A DNA stretch of 64,000 nt, taken from the NCBI RefSeq assembly GCF_037325665.1, contig NC_090251.1, positions 18,137,210 through 18,201,209 on the forward strand, in the 5' to 3' direction. How positions within the stretch are numbered: position 1 is the first letter of the stretch; each line of letters begins with the position of its first letter. Shown here in pieces: positions 1 to 10,741 of the stretch. Made by a program: the position numbers and the translations under genes. This DNA comes from Littorina saxatilis. Its lineage: Eukaryota; Mollusca; Gastropoda; Littorinimorpha; Littorinidae. The notes below the pieces were generated by a model, which saw only the letters and a list, made by a program, of their open reading frames with translations, searched no databases and was not told the DNA's origin.

Positions 1-1060
1 TCCATACAGGTAAGATTTTCATGATAGTACATTTAATCATACAACAAAATCGAAACGGGTCAATGTCCTTACAGTCGAGATTTTAATACAATCATACATC
101 ATAAACTAAGAAGAACAGCTGAAGAACAGCATAAATGACAAACTTCTTTAAAAACAAAATAAAAGCTTGATCACATAGGGTGGAGTCCAATGTTTTTGAT
201 GAAACATTTGTGATTGACACTTACAAACTTTGCACAGTTCAATCATTTTGCATAAATTTGAAGAAAAAAAGCAACCCATAAAACTTTAAAACTAAAACAA
301 AAAACAAGGATAAGCCAAACTTGCCCAAAGGAATCAACTTTTACATACTGGAAGAAATGTTTATCAATTACCTATCCAGAACAGGTTATTTTGTATGGCT
401 GCCTTGCATACTGTATTTTTGCATTGCACCTTTTGGACTGATGCAAAAAGGACAAAAAAGGACAAAAAGCACTGCCTTTCAGTATTGACCCAATGGATTG
501 CTTTCAAAATCTTGTATTAAAAAAAATAATGCTCACACACAAAAAAGTATACTTTCAAGCAGAGACATGTCTCTGTTTCAAGTAAAGATTCTGAGCAATA
601 TCAAGCATTTAAGCAGAAATTACGAAACTTTACGGTTTTGAAAACTATCACGATCTTGTTGACTTAAAAATAATTTGTAAACGCGACTGCATTCTATTCA
701 GACAAATAAATAATTGCGGCCTTTTTAATGTCAAAGTTTCAATTAAATAAAGTCAACATGTTTTCAATTTATTTGTTAAAAGTCTGATAAAAGATTTGAC
801 CACTCAAAGCATTACAGACTTAATTGTTTCACATGAGCATACTGTGCAAAAAGCAATAACAAGTATCTAAAAACAGACACTATAGCACTTTTGTGAATTT
901 CTGGATATGAGTGATTGGTGTGTGTTTTTTAACGTCCTTTCAACCAACATTTCTGGATAGAACGAACAAAGAGGCAAAATAGGCGTGTAAAACAATGAGA
1001 AAACACAATTTCTTTTCAAGTTTCTTCCGATTTCCTGTCAACAAACACTTCTGATACTGA
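1..1060. other. AT-rich noncoding stretch
   Basis: No frame is longer than background and no repeat was recognised. The sequence is AT-rich. The first bases (CAG followed by GTAAG) would fit a splice donor of a + strand exon cut by the window edge, but nine bases are too few to claim one. Confidence 0.5.
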
Positions 1061-1065
1061 TATCA

Positions 1066-1560
1066 TGAAAAGGCAGCAGACCGACTGACGTAAGCGACGA
1101 AAAGGCAGCAGACACTGATGTTAGTGATGAAAAGGCAGCAGACACTGATGTTAGTGATGAAAAGGCAGCAGACACTGATGTAAGCTATACAAAGGCAGCA
1201 GACTGACACTGACGTAAGCGATGAAAAGGGACTGAAGGGAGCTGCATACACTGAAGGGAGCATACTCTGAAGGAAGCGATGAAAAGGCAGCAGACACTGA
1301 CGTATGCGATGAAAAGGCAGCAGACAGTGACGTAAGCGACGAAAAGGCAGCAGACACTGACGTAAGCGACGAAAAGGCAGCAGACACTGATGTTAGTGAT
1401 GAAAAGGCAGCAGACACTGATGTAAGCTATACAAAGGCAGCAGACACTGACGTAAGCGATGAAAAGGCAGCAGGCACAGACGTAAGCAATGACTGAAAAG
1501 GCAGCAGACACTGATGTAAGCTATACAAAGGCAGCAGACACTGATGGAAGCCGGCATGGA
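1066..1560. repeat. 30-bp minisatellite
   Basis: Tandem array of a roughly 30-bp unit starting GAAAAGGCAGCAGACACTGA, with about 15 variable copies and small indels. Because the period is ten codons, long frames appear by chance on the minus strand. In the + frame a unit reads EKAADTDVSD, but several units carry stops. No flanking coding sequence was seen, so this is called noncoding. Confidence 0.85.
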
Positions 1561-1869
1561 AATGTAGCAGACAAAGGCAAGGCCCCTGTACAACAAACAA
1601 AATATTCACAATAATAACATTTGAAAAACAGTCTGTATAATTAACTTACATATGAAATCTGATGACAAAAAAATCAAGGCTAAAAAGAACATATATACAG
1701 ATGGAAGATTTTTGGCCCGAGATGAATACGGAACATTATGGGCTAAATACTAAGGCAATGGAACACCTGACAAATATACAGGACATAATTAACAAAAATC
1801 ACTCAATTAAATACGCTTGCATTCAGTGCAACTAATATTTCATTTAGCTTTCTTATTTCAAGTCTGTTA

Positions 1870-2143
1870 GGCCAAACAATATCTGTTGGTTTAGGGTAAC
1901 GTGACCAAAAAAGTCGGTAGGTCGCCTTTTTTTTAATTTTTATTTTTTATTTATTTATTTATTTTTTTTTTACTGATTTAGTCGAGTTTAAAGGTTGCTT
2001 CCCTTGGTCTCGGTATGGTTCGCAAAATGTGCCAAAAGTTGATTTTTTGTTGTTGAGATATTATGTAAAAACAGATTTAAGGTCGGAGGGAAAAAATAGG
2101 GTCGGTCGGCTTACCCTAAACCAACATATATTTTTGTTTGGCC
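1870..2143. mobile_element. Harbinger-like MITE
   Basis: The two ends are inverted repeats: GGCCAAACA followed by GTTGGTTTAGGGTAA on the left, and the complement on the right, about 30 bp with small indels. Both ends are flanked by TTA. A 3-bp TTA target duplication and GGCC ends fit the PIF/Harbinger superfamily. There is no transposase, so the element is non-autonomous. A T-rich stretch fills its centre. Confidence 0.6.
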
Positions 2144-2149
2144 TTAACG

Positions 2150-3160
2150 ACATTTTGTGAACAACATTTACTACAGATCATGTCAGATTCTAAAACTTTA
2201 ATTCTGCCAGTCGCAATTTTCATCGACCTTACCATTGTAACACTGTGGGGGATAGAACCACCTCAAAGTTCATCCAACGCATTTTCAACATATTCAAGCC
2301 AGAAGAAACAAACACCCACCTATTCAATGAGGAGCTCCCTCCCAGCAGATCCAGCCTCGTATCCAATGAGACATTTTGGACGCTCGTCTGTGTGGATTCT
2401 TGCTTTGTCTTGCTCATCGTCTGCCTACCCTTGCCAGGCTGCAGGCCCCACGAAGATGTAACTTGATTAACCTGTAGCCGGGCTGACAACAGAAGAGTTA
2501 GAAACAGCTCTTGGCAGACGTTCAAGCACATCATAACTGTAGTATTTTTTCCAGTCCTCCCTCAAACTGGGACGCTGGCTGGTTTCTGCAACAGATGACA
2601 ACACATTATTGATTAGACATTGCCGCAACTCAGTCACAACATCAGCTTGTGACTGTATAATATCTGTTAAACACGTAAACTTTCTATATCAGCGATGCCT
2701 CAAAGACAGAGAAAAGCAGAATTAGAGCAATTTAAAGTCCTGGTAAACAGTAGATGCGGTAAAGTATGTTGTATCTTAACAAAGACACCAACTACAATCA
2801 GTTGAGTTATCAGCCCCTCACTTCGTTTTAGCCCGCCAGCAGAGGCGGTGTACCAGGGTGTGGCCGCTGTAATCTATACCAGCTTTCTTGGAGCCAGAAG
2901 TGAGAGTTGGGTGCTGGTTGAGGACCAGTGTTCCTGTCCACCCTAAAAGGGAGCTGCTGCCAGGTTAACAAAGGTGCCACCTCTAATCAGACTCCCCATA
3001 CACCCTAAAAATATAGCCTTTCTTCCGCTCAGGCTTTTCAATGTTAGTGGTAAATGGTTAGGGTTATGGTGTTGGTTATGGTTATGGTCAGACAAGGAAA
3101 CTGTTTCAACTGGATTAGTTAAACTAAAAACAGAAATCAAAGAAGAAACAAAAGTGCAAA
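2150..3160. other. No gene identified
   Basis: Short overlapping frames on both strands at about 2230-2530 match no family I know and lack convincing splice context. Around 3040-3110 there are GGTTA/GGTTATGGTTATGG-like short repeats. Nothing else is supported. Confidence 0.4.
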
Positions 3161-3164
3161 TCTG

Positions 3165-4040
3165 AAGACTGAAAAACTGAATTATTGCATGTTCACGTTG
3201 GCGAAACAATGAGGCCTCTCTTCTAAACTATCAACAAAACAACACAAAGTAGTCTTGGTGCCAACTTGTCCTGGAGATGTTGACAAGATGTCCTCCTGGC
3301 TTGACATCAGTACTTGTACCTCCGTGCTTAGGTACTCTGTTCCTTTCTGAGTACAGCTGAACGTCTTGAGCCTGCTGTACATCAAACTCTAAGAACGTTA
3401 ATCTGAAGACAGAAGAAAAAATGCATGTTCACGTTGGCAAATCAATGAGGCCTCTTCTTAGCCTCTCGTCTAAACTATCAACAAAACAACACAAACTAAT
3501 AAAATAAAATATGCAATGCTCTACCTTTTTAATATGAAGTCTTGGGCCTGGTGCCAACTTGTCCTGGAGATGTTGACAAGATGTCCTCCTGGCTTGACAT
3601 CAGTACTTGTACCTCCGTGCCTAGGTCCTCTGTTCCTTCCTGAGTATAGCTGAACGTCTTGAGCCTGCTATTCATCTAACTCTAAGAACGTTAATCTGAA
3701 GACAGAAGAAAAACTGAATTATTGCATGTTCACGTTGGCGAAACAATGAGGCCTCTCTTCTAAACTATCAACAAAACAACACAAAGTAGTCTTGGTGCCA
3801 ACTTGTCCTGGAGATGTTGACAAGATGTCCTCCTGGCTTGACTGACATCAGTACTTGTACCTCCGTGCCCATATGTCCTCTGTTCCTTCCTGAGTACAGC
3901 TGAACGTCTTGAGCCTGCTGTACATCAAACTCTAAGAACGTTAATCTGAAGACAGAAGAAAAAATGCATGTTCACGTTGGCGAAACAATGAGGCCCCTTC
4001 TCAGCCTCTCTTTTAAACTATCAACAAAACATGAACATCA
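3165..4040. repeat. Tandem array of a 245-290 bp unit
   Basis: Three near-complete units and one partial unit follow each other from about 3165, 3414, 3707 and 3951. Each begins near GCATGTTCACGTTGGC, runs through GTCCTGGAGATGTTGACAAG, and ends near GAACGTTAATCTGAAGACAG. The second unit carries an extra AT-rich insert of about 45 bp. No coding frame is conserved across the units. Confidence 0.8.
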
Positions 4041-4049
4041 ACTATGGTA

Positions 4050-4750
4050 GTTTCTAACTAGGACGCCAAACAAAGATTAGATGTGTTAGGGTTAGATAGT
4101 AGAATTGTTAGGAAAAGGGGTTAAAAACAGGGGTAAGTTCTGGTTAAAAGTGTGGGTAGGATATGGTGTCAAAATGGGCGTATGTTAACATGCCAGGAAA
4201 TGGGTAGGAAAAAAAGTTTGGCGACCCCCTTAACCAAATTATTAATACATGTTCATTCACTCCCACATACATTTTCACTTATTCCTTCAACCTTATCAAT
4301 TCAAAGAAAAGCATTATGATAAATCTTTACTTTCCTGAAACAAAAATGTCCCGCTGGCACCAGCTAGTGTCCAGCTAGTTCTGTTGTACCTGCGTCCAAC
4401 TTCCTCCCCCACAGTGCAGCTTTTGCCTCTTGTCTGAGAAAAGAACAAATTAAATCCTGAAAGATTTTTTTTGATGGTCATTCAGTTTTTCCTGTATCAC
4501 ACTCATGTCCCAGAACTTAAATGTTGATGAGAGAGATAATGAAGCATTACTACAATTTCTTTGTGTCCGTGCTTTTAGCTCATCACAGAAGTTCCTGCTT
4601 TGTAGCAGACGACAGTCAAGCAGACACTTGGTTTCAGTGAGTGCCAGTCATGTGACGACGAAGCTAAGACTACGATGTGTTTAAAAAATTATAACTGTGT
4701 ATTCTAAGGCCATACTCGATTTCATGTTGACATCTACAAAGGGAGATAAA
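4050..4750. other. No gene identified
   Basis: Unique-looking sequence. No frame, repeat or RNA was recognised. Confidence 0.4.
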
Positions 4751-4832
4751 AACTATTATGTTGCTATTTTTTCTTGCACTTCATTGTACTTTATGTGGAT
4801 CTGTTACTTTTTACATTACTGTAATCTTGAAT

Positions 4833-5326
<494 letters not shown>

Positions 5327-5490
5327 CACTGTGTATATATTACCCCTTTTCCAGGGGCCAATGCCCTATACGGAAATAAACCATTGTCTTGTCTCTGTCA
5401 CATGAGTCAAGTTGTGTGTGTGCTGGTGACAGACACGAATTCTGACGAACAGCAGCGAAATAACACTAATGAAAAATCGTTAGATAATTT

Positions 5491-5580
5491 GGGGCGAGAT
5501 GGGAGGGGGCGAGATGGGAGGGGGCGAGATGGGAGGGGGCGAGATGGGAGGGGGCGAGATGGGTGGGGACGAGATGGGAT
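5491..5580. repeat. 15-bp minisatellite
   Basis: About six tandem copies of the 15-mer GGGGCGAGATGGGAG, the last ones varied. It is in phase with codons, so it yields spurious GRDGR and RPLPS frames. Confidence 0.9.
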
Positions 5581-5940
5581 CCGGGAGGGGGTGAGTCGGG
5601 ATGTCACCGTCAGGCCAGTCTATCACCTTTCAAGCAAAGGGAAGCAAGAGCTCTAAAACAGTTGATTAAAATTATCTCACCCTGAACTCAGCAAGTCGGC
5701 AGTGAACAGGTGAAGTGGAGCAGGGATGTGTCTGCCGACGCCACTACCAGGCGATGAACACATCTGAAAATAATACAAGATACAAGATACAAGATATTTA
5801 TTCACCAATTTTGCAAAAGGATTTCATCTTGGCACGGCACGGTAAAAATAAAATAAAAACCAACCAGACACATATGCAGACACACATCACCATGCATGCA
5901 TACATACGTACATTACACTGTCATGCACACACAGACACAA

Positions 5941-5948
5941 CTCACACA

Positions 5949-6027
<79 letters not shown>
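5941..6027. repeat. (CA)n microsatellite
   Basis: Uninterrupted CA dinucleotides of about 85 bp within the 3' UTR of the LINE copy. Confidence 0.95.
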
Positions 6028-6028
<1 letters not shown>

Positions 6029-6506
6029 TATTTACATACTCACACATAACCAGCCACATATCTACATCACAAATTCACATCGTCGCCTTGTAAAGGTAAA
6101 AACCATATCAGTTTAAAAGGGGTGCCAGTAATATCAATACAACATTAGTGAATACTAGAACAATACCTAAAATTTATAATCCATTTAAAAGTAAGTAGTA
6201 CACGTAATTATTATCATTTAGTCAGATCATCACATAAAATTATATAATCATAATCTAGCCAGTTAGACAGTTTAAAACAACAGTATTAACAGACTATCAC
6301 AGATCTACTCAAGCACCTAAAAAATAAGGACCATTCCACATTGCACATACTTCCACTATCACAAGTCGCATTGCACAAAACTACTACCATCACAGAACTA
6401 CTCCAGCACCTAAAAAATAAGGACCATTCCACATTGCACATATTTCCACTATCACAAGTTATGAGAACAGTAATGGAATGCAGTGAAAGGACTAAGTAAC
6501 AAAAGA

Positions 6507-6522
6507 ACCCCCCCCCCCCCCC
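6507..6522. repeat. poly-C tract
   Basis: Homopolymer of about 16 C in the LINE 3' UTR just after its stop codon, read on the + strand. Confidence 0.9.
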
Positions 6523-6542
6523 AATCCTATAACTACAGTATA

Positions 6543-7676
6543 TTACAACGTCTTCACTACAGGAGTTGTCAGTACAGCATGGGGGATGAAGCTAGAGCGA
6601 AAGCGACTAGTTCTGGCTTTCAAAGCTCTGTAGCGCCTACCAGATGGAAGAGGCTCGAAGAAGTGGTTTGCCGGGTGGGAGGGGTCGCGAACAATCTTTC
6701 CTGCTTTTCGACCTGAGCGCAACTCAAAAATAGAGGCAACGGAAGGGAAGTCACAGCCCGCGATTTTGGAGGCTGTCCGCACAATGCTCTCCAGTAGCAG
6801 CTGTTTCTCTTTCTCAGTGGTGCTGCCATACCAGACCGTGATAGAAAAACACAGGGTGCTCTCAACGACTGCGCGATAGAACTGCGCCATGATTTGCTGT
6901 GACATACGGAACTTGCGCAACTGTCTCAGGAAGTGCAGCCGCTGCTGGCACTTCTTAATGATGGACGTGGTGTTCCCGTCCCATTTCAGGTCTTCAGAGA
7001 TCAGTGTGCCGAGAAATTTGAATGAAGAGACCTGTTCTACAGCTTCCCCATTTATTTCAAGGGGCAAGATGGGGTCTTTCTTTCGTCGAGGGTCGATAAC
7101 GACTTCTTTTGTTTTAAGAACGTTTAGCTCGAGATCATTTTCAGAGCACCACTCAACCACTCTTTGAACCTCCCCCCGGTATGCGTCCTCATTGGAGTCA
7201 GAAATCAGGCCTTCAATGGTGGTGTCGTCTGAGAATTTGATTATGTATGTGGATGGGTGAGCGGAGGTGCAGTCGTTGGTGAAAAGGGTGAAGAGTAGAG
7301 GGGACAGAACACAACCCTGCGGGGCACCAGTGTTTAGAGTGAGTGAGGCAGAGAGTGAGTTGTTGAGTCGGACGACCTGAGGGCGGTCAAGCAAGAAGTC
7401 TAGAAGCCAGTGGCAGAGAGAGAGAGGGACATCGAGACCAATCAGTTTGTGGAGGAGCTTGTGAGGGATGATCGTGTTGAATGCGGAGGAATAATCAATG
7501 AACAACATTCTAGCGTAGGTGCGAGGGTTCTCAAGGTGCTGCAAGACAAAATGAAGACCCATGGCGACGGCATCATCGACGGACCTGTTGGCTTGGTAAG
7601 CAAACTGGAGTGGGTCAGACAGGTGACCCGTGAAAGCCCGCAGGTGCCGCAGAATCAACCGCTCCAGGACCTTCAT
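6543..7676 (-). CDS. LINE reverse transcriptase, C-terminal part
   Basis: An open frame of 377 residues encoding the palm and thumb of a non-LTR reverse transcriptase and its C-terminal tail. Recognisable blocks in order: QFAYQANRSVDDAV near residue 26, DYSSAFNTI near 61, GAPQGCVLSPLLF near 117, the catalytic box FSDD near 149 (usual form FADD or YADD), LNVLKTKEVV near 182, and FKFLG near 220. The tail around SGRKAGKIVRDPSHP is typical of CR1/L2/Rex1-type elements. The first ATG coincides with the 5' truncation point, so it is not a true start; endonuclease and N-terminal RT are missing. No internal stop occurs, which suggests a fairly recent insertion. Confidence 0.85.
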   Translation of the reverse strand: MKVLERLILRHLRAFTGHLSDPLQFAYQANRSVDDAVAMGLHFVLQHLENPRTYARMLFIDYSSAFNTIIPHKLLHKLIGLDVPLSLCHWLLDFLLDRPQVVRLNNSLSASLTLNTGAPQGCVLSPLLFTLFTNDCTSAHPSTYIIKFSDDTTIEGLISDSNEDAYRGEVQRVVEWCSENDLELNVLKTKEVVIDPRRKKDPILPLEINGEAVEQVSSFKFLGTLISEDLKWDGNTTSIIKKCQQRLHFLRQLRKFRMSQQIMAQFYRAVVESTLCFSITVWYGSTTEKEKQLLLESIVRTASKIAGCDFPSVASIFELRSGRKAGKIVRDPSHPANHFFEPLPSGRRYRALKARTSRFRSSFIPHAVLTTPVVKTL

Positions 7677-7689
7677 AAAATAATAAAAC

Positions 7690-8300
7690 CTCTTTGAGAA
7701 TTGACAGTCAACTTAAAAAACAAGTGCAGTTTACATGTTTCATTACGACACAAAACATAGTGACACACACTCACGCCTGCACGCTCACACACATTGACAA
7801 CACAGCGCGGCCTGCCAATCACAAAACCGGGGTGAAACCACTATTACATGCTATGTCCGAGTCTTCTAGAAACGTGTTGACTGATTGAACAGAAAGAAGA
7901 GTTGGACCTTTTACACCATCGATCTCACTGACGGACTGTGTTCATTTCGTCAATTGATGTCGCTCGAGTTATTCTTTGCATTAAAAGGCACAGCAAGCCT
8001 CATGTAAACCATCACAGATACTGTCAGGCTTTTACACACAGTACAAAACACCCTTCCATTTGAACGCTCACCGAACGGGAACATCCTGCATGGCTGCTTT
8101 CCGTCGAGAGTGAGGCATTTTCAAAGAATTTATTTTCTTGAACCGTCTGTTCCACAATCAGGCGCCTCGTTTTGGCGCTAGAACTAACTTTTAAAATCTA
8201 AATAATAAACTGACAGCTTGTAACACAAACATTCTTAAATCATAACAGATTTATTTTTTCATCAAGACAAGATCAGTACAATTTGAAGTTTTGAAAGTTT
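7690..8300. other. No gene identified
   Basis: Sequence with no recognised frame or repeat. Confidence 0.4.
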
Positions 8301-8301
8301 A

Positions 8302-9052
8302 AAACAAGTCGCGTAAGGCGAAAATACAACATTTAGTCAAGCTCAGTCAAACTCACAGAATGAAACTGAACGCATTGCATTTTTTTTCGCAAGACCGTAC
8401 ACTCGTCTGTCCACCGCTCGTGGCAAAGGCAGTGAAATTAACAATCCAGAAAAGCGCGGTAGCGGTTGCGCTGAGGAGGATAGCACGCTTTTCTATATCT
8501 CTATTCTTTTTAACTCTCTGAACGTGTTTTTAATCCAAACATATCATATCTATATGTTTTTGGAATCAAAAACGGACAAGGAATAAGATGAAATTGTTTT
8601 TAAATCGATTTCGGAATTTTTATTTCATCATAATTTTTATATTTTAAATTTTCAGAGCTTGTTTTTCATCCAAATATAACATATATATGTGTTTTTGGAA
8701 TCAGAAAATGATGAATACGATAAACGTAATTTTGAATCGTTTTATACAAAAATTATTTTAATTACAATTTTCAGATTTTTAATGACCAAAGTCATTATCC
8801 TAATTAATTTTTAAGCTTCCTAGCTGAAATGCAATACCAAAGTCCGGCCTTCGTCGAAGATTGCTTGGCCAAAATTTCTATCACGTTTGATTGAAAAATG
8901 AGGGTGTGAGAGTGCTGCCTCAACTTTTACAAAATGCCGGATATGACGTTATCAAAGACATGTATCGAAAAAATAAAAAACGTCTGGGGATATCATACCC
9001 ATGAACTCATGAACAATTTCATAAAGATCGGTTCAGTAGTTTACTCTGAATC

Positions 9053-9109
<57 letters not shown>

Positions 9110-9128
9110 ACACTCACACACACATACA

Positions 9129-9166
<38 letters not shown>

Positions 9167-9205
9167 AAACACACACACACACCAAACACACACACACACA
9201 CATTG
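8302..9205 (+). mobile_element. Interspersed repeat with internal CA tract, copy 1
   Basis: Shares long stretches with 31800-32286 (same strand) and 63183-64000 (opposite strand). Shared blocks include the TTAGTCAA end motif, the CACTGCCTTTGCCACG block in complement, ACATATCATATCTATATGTT, GGATATGACGT.ATCAAAGACAT, and GAATCGCTCTACACACAC leading into a CA run. No transposase or RT frame is seen, so it is a non-autonomous element of unknown class. In the 32-kb copy the end forms a small palindrome TTAGTCAA-TA-TTGACTAA. The long frame over 8934-9377 is a repeat artefact. Confidence 0.75.
9058..9202. repeat. (CA)n microsatellite in repeat copy 1
   Basis: About 145 bp of CA dinucleotides with TCACACA and CCAAACA interruptions, directly following the conserved GAATCGCTCTA motif of the host repeat. 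Confidence 0.95.
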
Positions 9206-10190
9206 TGACGTTAGCAAGTCCGGCGATTCGGTGACACCGCATGAAACGTGCGTTATGGTCTTCAGGTCTGTTGTCTTCTTACCATTGCTCGTCTCAGAAT
9301 TGGGTTTAAAATGTTTTATGGTGCGGTTGAATATCTGTTCTCTTCAAATAAACAGTTTCAAACGAGCAAGGGTATGATCATTCCCGTTTTTGGTCGACAT
9401 AGTTGTGAGACACACGAGTTTAATTTACCTATGAAAACTAAATGAAACATTCTTTTTCTCTCCATGCAGTGCTTATACTGCTTCCTGGATGCAATCAGTG
9501 AAGTTGAATTCTACGTACTCATCTAGTGTGAAGACGTAGAATGTATGGTTAAAATAAAGCGAAACCCCATTTTGTCACCAGCAGCAAAGAAGAACCCACC
9601 AACCATTTAGAATATCCAAATCAACAACCCGTACAATGAATGAATAATACAGCAACGAATACTAACAATGCTTATTCATCATCGTTATACATGTAGTTAT
9701 GTTTCTATGCGAGAACAATTCTTGACAAAGAATTTACCTGTGCCTTTTCCCACCTGCCTGTTACACGTCAGTTTGGCAAGTGCTGAGCACTGGAAGAATT
9801 GTTCCACTAGCGACACAGTCACATTTCACAATAATATATTGTTTTAAACCCATGCGTTCCACCCTTTGCACATGAAGCCGTGGAGTCACGGTCTCTGTCT
9901 CGCTCTACGTGTAACACAGGCCAGGAAAACAAGGTCCCCCCACAGCCTGCATACGAAGCATATTTTTCTTGTACACAAAAAGAATCCCCTTGTTTTTGTA
10001 TAACGTCAGAATAATGCATACTAATTACAAATTAAAATAACAATACGATATTCACACATGCCCAATCAGTCTCCGTAAAACTACCTGCCTATACTTCCGT
10101 TGTAAACACACGTGCTTTTGTGGAGGTGTCGATCTGCGTTAAGAAGAATAGTCGGTGACGTCAATTAACGAATAATCGATTTGCGGATGG
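9206..10190. other. Upstream flank of SAMM50, no gene seen
   Basis: No coding exon, RNA or repeat recognised. It may hold distal regulatory sequence for SAMM50, but no motif stands out. Confidence 0.35.
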
Positions 10191-10199
10191 GTACGTAAC

Positions 10200-10202
10200 T
10201 AA

Positions 10203-10244
<42 letters not shown>
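10200..10244. repeat. (GATA)n microsatellite
   Basis: About ten tandem AGAT/GATA tetranucleotides. Confidence 0.95.
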
Positions 10245-10245
<1 letters not shown>

Positions 10246-10329
10246 CTCTCGATATATAGGTTGATAGAGATTGAGATAGGTGAGAGACAGAGAGTCGCTG
10301 AATCACATAGTGTGTGTCAGTTATGAGTG

Positions 10330-10535
10330 TCTGTCAGCGTGCGTGCGTGCGTGCGTGTGCATGCATGTGTATGTATATATGTGTTTGTGTGTGTGCACGC
10401 TCGCACACACAAACACACACACTCACACACATATACACGGCCGTCACATACACACACACACACTCCGTCACATACACACACTGACACGCCGCACACTGAC
10501 ACTCGTGACTGCACACACACACACACTCAGTCACG

Positions 10536-10572
<37 letters not shown>

Positions 10573-10589
10573 ACAGGCCGACGCACAGT

Positions 10590-10629
<40 letters not shown>
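10330..10629. repeat. Composite TG/CA microsatellite
   Basis: Imperfect GT, GTGC and CA repeats broken by TCACACAC and CACTGACA pieces. It ends about 110 bp upstream of the SAMM50 start codon, so it probably lies in or next to the promoter/5' UTR. Confidence 0.9.
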
Positions 10630-10631
<2 letters not shown>

Positions 10632-10741
10632 ATCAGTCAAGTTCGGCAATAAATCAGCAGACGACAGAGGTGTGTGTTATGTTAGTTGCGTCCCCTTTAA
10701 TTCTTCACCTGCGAAAACTAGAAAAGTACACCGGCATCAAA

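Larger units (their letters stand above)
5776..7676 (-). mobile_element. 5'-truncated CR1/L2-type LINE
   Basis: A non-LTR retrotransposon copy on the minus strand. The 9-bp sequence AAAATAATA occurs at 5767-5775 and again at 7677-7685, fitting a target-site duplication. The 3' end carries short tandem repeats (TATCTTGTA) after an AATAAA-like signal near 5785-5800, as in CR1/L2 lineages. The 3' UTR holds a long CA/TG tract (5941-6027) and a duplicated block of about 90 bp (6307-6365 and 6400-6460). Only the 3' half is present, with part of the reverse transcriptase and the C-terminus. Confidence 0.85.

Noticed and set aside
1-9. Possible exon end with CAG-GTAAG donor at the window start
   Set aside because: Only nine bases are visible; cannot be supported.
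2138-2534. Overlapping frames of 70-107 codons on both strands
   Set aside because: No family resemblance and no consistent splice sites; left as unannotated.
5896-6116. Long THTHTH frames over CA tracts (also at 9019, 10327, 17633, 27987, 42292)
   Set aside because: Microsatellites without stops in any frame; not genes.
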